Under the pieces are notes generated by a model. That model did no database searches. It had not been told where the DNA came from and saw only the letters and a list, made by a program, of their open reading frames with translations. The translations under genes and the position numbers were made by a program. From Streptomyces katrae (GTDB lineage Bacteria > Actinomycetota > Actinomycetes > Streptomycetales > Streptomycetaceae), in NCBI RefSeq assembly GCF_002028425.1, contig NZ_CP020042.1:6423560-6487559 (forward strand): 64,000 bases of DNA, read 5' to 3'. Positions 60,638-64,000 of this stretch are shown piece after piece (position 1 is the first letter of the stretch; every line of letters begins with the position of its first letter).

Positions 60638-62059
60638 ATGAGCGAGAACAGCGAGAACAGCGAGAACAGACGATCCCCGGTGAGCCGCCGCGGCTTTCTC
60701 GGCGGTGCCGCCGCCGTGGCGGCCGCCACCGCCGTACCCGCCCTCGCGCAGGTCGCCGGAGCCGGTCCCGCCGCTGCCGTCGGCCGACCGAACATCCTGC
60801 TGATCGTCACCGACGACCAGCCCAAACACACCGAGTGGGCCCTGCCCAAGACCGTCGCCTGGCTCGCCGACCAGGGCGTGAAGTTCACCAACGGCCACGT
60901 CACCACCCCGCTGTGCGCGCCGTCCCGGTCCAGCGTCTTCTCCGGCCGCCACGCCCACAACCACGGCGTCCGCAACAACGGTGCCTCCCACGCCCTCGAC
61001 CAGAGCACCACCGTGCAGAAGTACCTCAATCAGGCGGGCTACCGCACCGGCCTGTTCGGGAAGTACCTCAACTCCTGGACCCTCGCGGACAACCCGCCGC
61101 ACTTCGAGGAGTTCGCCCTCCTCCAGCCCGGCTACGTCGACGCCCAGTGGAACGTCAACGGCACCGTCCAGACGATCAACGGCTACACCACGAACATCAT
61201 CAAGAACCGCACGCTGAACTTCCTCGACAAGGCCGCCACCGACACCAGGCCCTGGTTCGCGTACGTCACCCCCTACGCTTCCCACGGCCCGCGCACCCCC
61301 GAGGCGAAATACGCGGGCACCCCCGTACCGGACTGGAACGGCCGGCCGTCGGTCCCCGAGAACGACCGCAGCGACAAACCGGCGTACATCCGGAACGCCA
61401 CCGGCACCCTCGCCGACGGTCAGGCCATCCGCGCCGAGCAACTGCGCACGCTGCTCTCCGTCGACGACGCGGTGCAGGCCTTCAAGGACAAGCTCCAGGC
61501 CCTGGGCCAGCTCGACAACACCCTCGTCATCTACATCGGCGACAACGGGTTCAGCTGGGGCGACCACGGCTGGACCGCCAAGTCGGTGCCGTACCGCCCT
61601 GCGCACGAGGTGCCGTTCTACCTCTCCTGGCCGGCCGGCGGCCGAGGGGCGGGGACCGTGGACAACCGGATCGTCGCCAACATCGACATCGCGCCGACCA
61701 TCCTCGACGCGGCGGGCATCACTCCCGCCGCACCCCAGGACGGCCGCTCCCTCCTCTCCTCCTACAGCCGCGACCACTTGCTGGTGGAGTGGTGGAAGCA
61801 GGGCACCGGCACCGGCGGGGCACCGACCTGGTCCTCGTACGTGGCCAAGGACAAGCAGTACACCGAGTACTACGACCTGACCACCGACGCGAACGGCACC
61901 GTGTCCGGTACCGGCCAGGTGAAGTTCCGCGAGTACTACGACCTGGAGGGCGACCCGTACCAGCTGATCAACAAGCTCTACCAGGCCACTCCGGCCGAGG
62001 AGCAGGCCCTCGGAATACCCGCTCTGGCCGCCCAGCTCGCCGCCGACCGCGTGGCCTGA
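60638..62059 (+). CDS. Tat-exported sulfatase
   Basis: A 473-residue alkaline-phosphatase-superfamily arylsulfatase. A twin-arginine signal (SRRGFLGGAAAVAAATAVPALA) is at residues about 14-36. The metal-site start is NILLIVTDDQPKHT. The formylglycine motif CxPxR is Cys93-Ala-Pro-Ser-Arg in PLCAPSRSSVFSGRH, which needs conversion by the neighbouring FGE. Other motifs are FGKYLNSW, YVTPYASHGPR and YIGDNGFSWGDHGW. ATG 60638 is chosen because AGGAGG lies 10 bases away; ATG 60629 is too close. It probably frees sulfate from sulfate esters outside the membrane. Confidence 0.93.
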   Translation: MSENSENSENRRSPVSRRGFLGGAAAVAAATAVPALAQVAGAGPAAAVGRPNILLIVTDDQPKHTEWALPKTVAWLADQGVKFTNGHVTTPLCAPSRSSVFSGRHAHNHGVRNNGASHALDQSTTVQKYLNQAGYRTGLFGKYLNSWTLADNPPHFEEFALLQPGYVDAQWNVNGTVQTINGYTTNIIKNRTLNFLDKAATDTRPWFAYVTPYASHGPRTPEAKYAGTPVPDWNGRPSVPENDRSDKPAYIRNATGTLADGQAIRAEQLRTLLSVDDAVQAFKDKLQALGQLDNTLVIYIGDNGFSWGDHGWTAKSVPYRPAHEVPFYLSWPAGGRGAGTVDNRIVANIDIAPTILDAAGITPAAPQDGRSLLSSYSRDHLLVEWWKQGTGTGGAPTWSSYVAKDKQYTEYYDLTTDANGTVSGTGQVKFREYYDLEGDPYQLINKLYQATPAEEQALGIPALAAQLAADRVA

Positions 62060-62138
62060 CCTACACCCGCACCCCCGGCCGGGCGCCCGTACCGCGAGGC
62101 ACGGGCGCCCGGCCGCCTACCGTCCCGACGGAGCCGTC

Positions 62139-63038
62139 ATGCCCGCATGCTGCACCCCCGGCCACGCCCACGCCCCGACGCTCACCCTCGCCCCACCGCC
62201 CCCCACACCGCCGCTCTCCCGCGTGGCCCGGCAGCTGCTCAGCCTGCCCGGCGGCAGCTTCCTCATGGGAACGGACGACCCGGAGGGCTTCCCCGCGGAC
62301 GCCGAGGGGCCGGTCCGCGAGGTGGCCGTGGAGTCCTTCCGTATCGCGGCCACGGCCGTGACCAACGCCCAGTTCGCCACCTTCGTCAAGGCCACCGGCC
62401 ACACCACCGAGGCTGAGCGCTTCGGCTTCTCCTTCACCTTCGGGGCCTTCCTCGCCGAGGAGGTCGCCGCGGTCTCCCCGCCCGTGGCGGCCGTCCCGTG
62501 GTGGCGGGCGGTGGAAGGAGCCAGCTGGCGCCACCCCGAAGGGCCCGGCTCGCACGTCACCGACCGGCAGAACCACCCCGTCGTCCACGTGTCCTGGCAC
62601 GACGCCCAGGCATACTGCGACTGGTCCGGGACCCGCCTGCCCACCGAGGCCGAGTGGGAGTACGCGGCACGCGGTGGCCTGGAGCAGTGCCGTTACCCCT
62701 GGGGAGACGAGCTCATGCCCGACGGCCGCCACATGTGCAACATCTGGCAGGGCGACTTCCCGGTGCTCAACACCGCCGCCGACGGGTACGCGGGCACCGC
62801 GCCGGTGAAGTCCTTCCGGCCCAACGGCTTCGGGCTCTACAACACCGTCGGCAACGTCTGGGAGTGGTGCGCGGACTGGTTCACACCGGGTGAGGAGACC
62901 GCACGGGCGATGCGCGGCGGTTCGTACTTGTGCCACGACTCCTACTGCAACCGTTACCGGGTGGCCGCGCGCAGTTCCAATACGCCCGACAGTTCGACCG
63001 GCAACATCGGGTTCCGGGTGGCCGCCCACCCTGCCTGA
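62139..63038 (+). CDS. Formylglycine-generating enzyme (SUMF1-type)
   Basis: A 299-residue copper-dependent oxidase that converts the sulfatase Cys to formylglycine. Fold motifs are LPGGSFLMGTDD, AATAVTNAQFATFVKATG, PVVHVSWHDAQAYCDWSGTRLPTEAEWEYAARGG and TVGNVWEWCADWF. The active-site cysteines are Cys265 and Cys270 in GGSYLCHDSYCNRYRVAARSSNTPD, with the normal spacing. It follows the sulfatase by 79 bases and ends before a strong terminator, so both are likely one operon. Confidence 0.95.
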   Translation: MPACCTPGHAHAPTLTLAPPPPTPPLSRVARQLLSLPGGSFLMGTDDPEGFPADAEGPVREVAVESFRIAATAVTNAQFATFVKATGHTTEAERFGFSFTFGAFLAEEVAAVSPPVAAVPWWRAVEGASWRHPEGPGSHVTDRQNHPVVHVSWHDAQAYCDWSGTRLPTEAEWEYAARGGLEQCRYPWGDELMPDGRHMCNIWQGDFPVLNTAADGYAGTAPVKSFRPNGFGLYNTVGNVWEWCADWFTPGEETARAMRGGSYLCHDSYCNRYRVAARSSNTPDSSTGNIGFRVAAHPA

Positions 63039-63052
63039 TCCGGTCCGGCGCG

Positions 63053-63102
63053 TGCCGGAGAGGCCGTTCCGGGAGCGACGCTCCGGAACGGCCTCTCCGG
63101 CA
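63053..63102. terminator. Long bidirectional terminator after the FGE gene
   Basis: The arms 63053-63076 and 63080-63102 are complementary over 23 positions with one bulged G and a 3-base loop. It lies between the FGE gene and the convergent second sulfatase-like gene. Confidence 0.85.
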
Positions 63103-63117
63103 TGTGGGCTGGAGGGT

Positions 63118-64000
63118 TCACTCCACTGTGACGTGGGCCAGGGCCCAGGAGGTGTGGTCGAAGGAGGTGCGGTTGTTGGCGTCCTCGACCACGAGGCGCA
63201 GTACACGTACCCCGCGGACGTCCAGGTCGACGCGGACCGGGCCGGTGGCCGCCGTGAGCGTGGGGGTGGTGAGGAGCAGGCGGTCGTCGCCGTAGACCTT
63301 GGCCCGGGTGGCACCGGCGCTGCTCTGCTGGGCGGAGAAGTCGTCGATACCGACCAGGGACGTGAACCGGACGGCAGCACCACCGAGGTGGTAGGCGATG
63401 TCGCTGGGCGCGTGGACGCCCAGGCCCTTGGGGTACGTCGTACCGCCGAACGAGATCAGCGGGCCGTCGCCGGCGGCGTTCTTGCCGTTGGAGGTGTCGC
63501 GCTCCACCGGCCCCCAGCCGTTGGTGGCGCTGATCCAGGTGAGGTCGGAGAGGTAGGAGTCGCGGACGGGAGCGGGCGGCGGGGTGGGGACGGTGCCCGT
63601 CGCCGGGTAGCGGACCGGCCCGGACGGAGTGTCGGCGGTGCCTTCCGCGGTGAGCGCCCACGCGGTCGCCGGGGTGGCGTTCGCGGGCGGGGTCACCTGC
63701 CAGGAGGTGGTGAGGCGTCCGCCGGCGGCGAGCTGGTCCGCCGTGGCCGGGGAGGCGGGGGCCACGGTCCAGCCGGTGGGGGCGCGCAGGGCGAGCGCGG
63801 CGTTGGTCCAGGGCCGCGCGGAGCCGTTGTCCAGTGTGGCGGTCACGGTGAACGCCTCACCGGGGACGGCCAGCCTGGGCAGGGTCAGCCGCGTGCCGAA
63901 CGGTGTGCGGGGATAGGTGTCCTTCCAGGAGGAGCGCATCAGCGCCACGAGTTCGCCGGCCTTGGACGAGTGCTTGTCGATGACGTTACGCGTCTCGCCG
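63118..64000 (-). CDS. Sulfatase-type protein with C-terminal NEW3 and NPCBM domains (5' end off window)
   Basis: The reverse frame is open from the right window edge to a TGA at 63118. Its first visible residues, GETRNVIDKH then KAGELVALMRSSW, resemble the very end of sulfatase catalytic domains. They are followed by an immunoglobulin-like NEW3 domain (AVPGEAFTVTATLDNGSARPW) and an NPCBM/NEW2 carbohydrate-associated domain (DLTWISATNGWGPVERD, GLGVHAPSDIAYHLGG, VDLDVRGVRVLRLVVEDA). It would be a second sulfatase activated by the same FGE. Its catalytic domain is not in view, so this is inferred from the end only. Confidence 0.65.
   Translation of the reverse strand, partial: GETRNVIDKHSSKAGELVALMRSSWKDTYPRTPFGTRLTLPRLAVPGEAFTVTATLDNGSARPWTNAALALRAPTGWTVAPASPATADQLAAGGRLTTSWQVTPPANATPATAWALTAEGTADTPSGPVRYPATGTVPTPPPAPVRDSYLSDLTWISATNGWGPVERDTSNGKNAAGDGPLISFGGTTYPKGLGVHAPSDIAYHLGGAAVRFTSLVGIDDFSAQQSSAGATRAKVYGDDRLLLTTPTLTAATGPVRVDLDVRGVRVLRLVVEDANNRTSFDHTSWALAHVTVE

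Overview
The window is very GC-rich, with strong G/C bias at third codon positions, frequent GTG/TTG starts, many start/stop-overlapping genes and typical actinomycete modules: a conservon, a hopanoid cluster, a c-di-AMP riboswitch before an M23 peptidase, and small RRHVD-type leader peptides. Everything points to a Streptomyces chromosome. No plasmid, prophage or large biosynthetic gene cluster is visible. The only mobile-element trace is a decayed integrase start beside a tRNA-Pro gene.

Layout. 1-8.1 kb: a partial enoyl-reductase-like gene, an MmcQ/YjbR protein, then a beta-oxidation operon (alpha-methylacyl-CoA racemase, LLM flavin oxidoreductase, acyl-CoA dehydrogenase, thiolase, FadB-like multienzyme). 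The racemase frame appears broken by a one-base shift near its 3' end. 8.2-15.2 kb: a propeller-like fragment, a divergent MerR regulator/acyl-CoA ligase pair, a secreted sphingomyelinase-like phosphodiesterase, an MpaB-type protein and a secreted M1 aminopeptidase. 15.5-29.1 kb: mixed housekeeping and accessory genes (SCO6745-like, Tex, an ImmA/IrrE protease with a membrane partner, SDR, ABC-F, an ArsB/NhaD transporter, GlxA and DJ-1 proteins, enoyl-CoA hydratase, HdeD, an anti-sigma-type ATPase).

29.2-49 kb is an envelope-lipid island. IPP isomerase (idi) and a methyltransferase-acetyltransferase fusion lie on the minus strand. They are followed by a tightly coupled seven-gene plus-strand operon (31.6-38.6 kb): a CDP-alcohol phosphatidyltransferase with an apparent CTG start, a cytidylyltransferase-like enzyme, a glycerol-1-phosphate dehydrogenase-like enzyme, a second CDP-alcohol phosphatidyltransferase, a GT2 glycosyltransferase and a TagGH-like ABC exporter. 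The gene content suggests synthesis and export of a phosphodiester-linked polar lipid or glycopolymer; I know of no described product. The hopanoid operon follows (hpnC, hpnD, a small coupled ORF, hpnE, polyprenyl synthase, shc, hpnG, hpnH, hpnO), making squalene, hopene and aminobacteriohopanetriol-type hopanoids.

49-64 kb: a protein phosphatase, a riboswitch-controlled LysM-M23 peptidase, a GDSL hydrolase, a GC-only tandem repeat, an MBL-fold enzyme, a five-gene conservon ending in a GAF protein, and a split transketolase. After these come tRNA-Pro(GGG) with an integrase remnant, then a sulfur-scavenging block: a cysteine-containing leader peptide, a Tat-exported sulfatase, its formylglycine-generating enzyme and, convergently, a second sulfatase-like gene running off the window. 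Several perfect hairpins mark transcription-unit ends.
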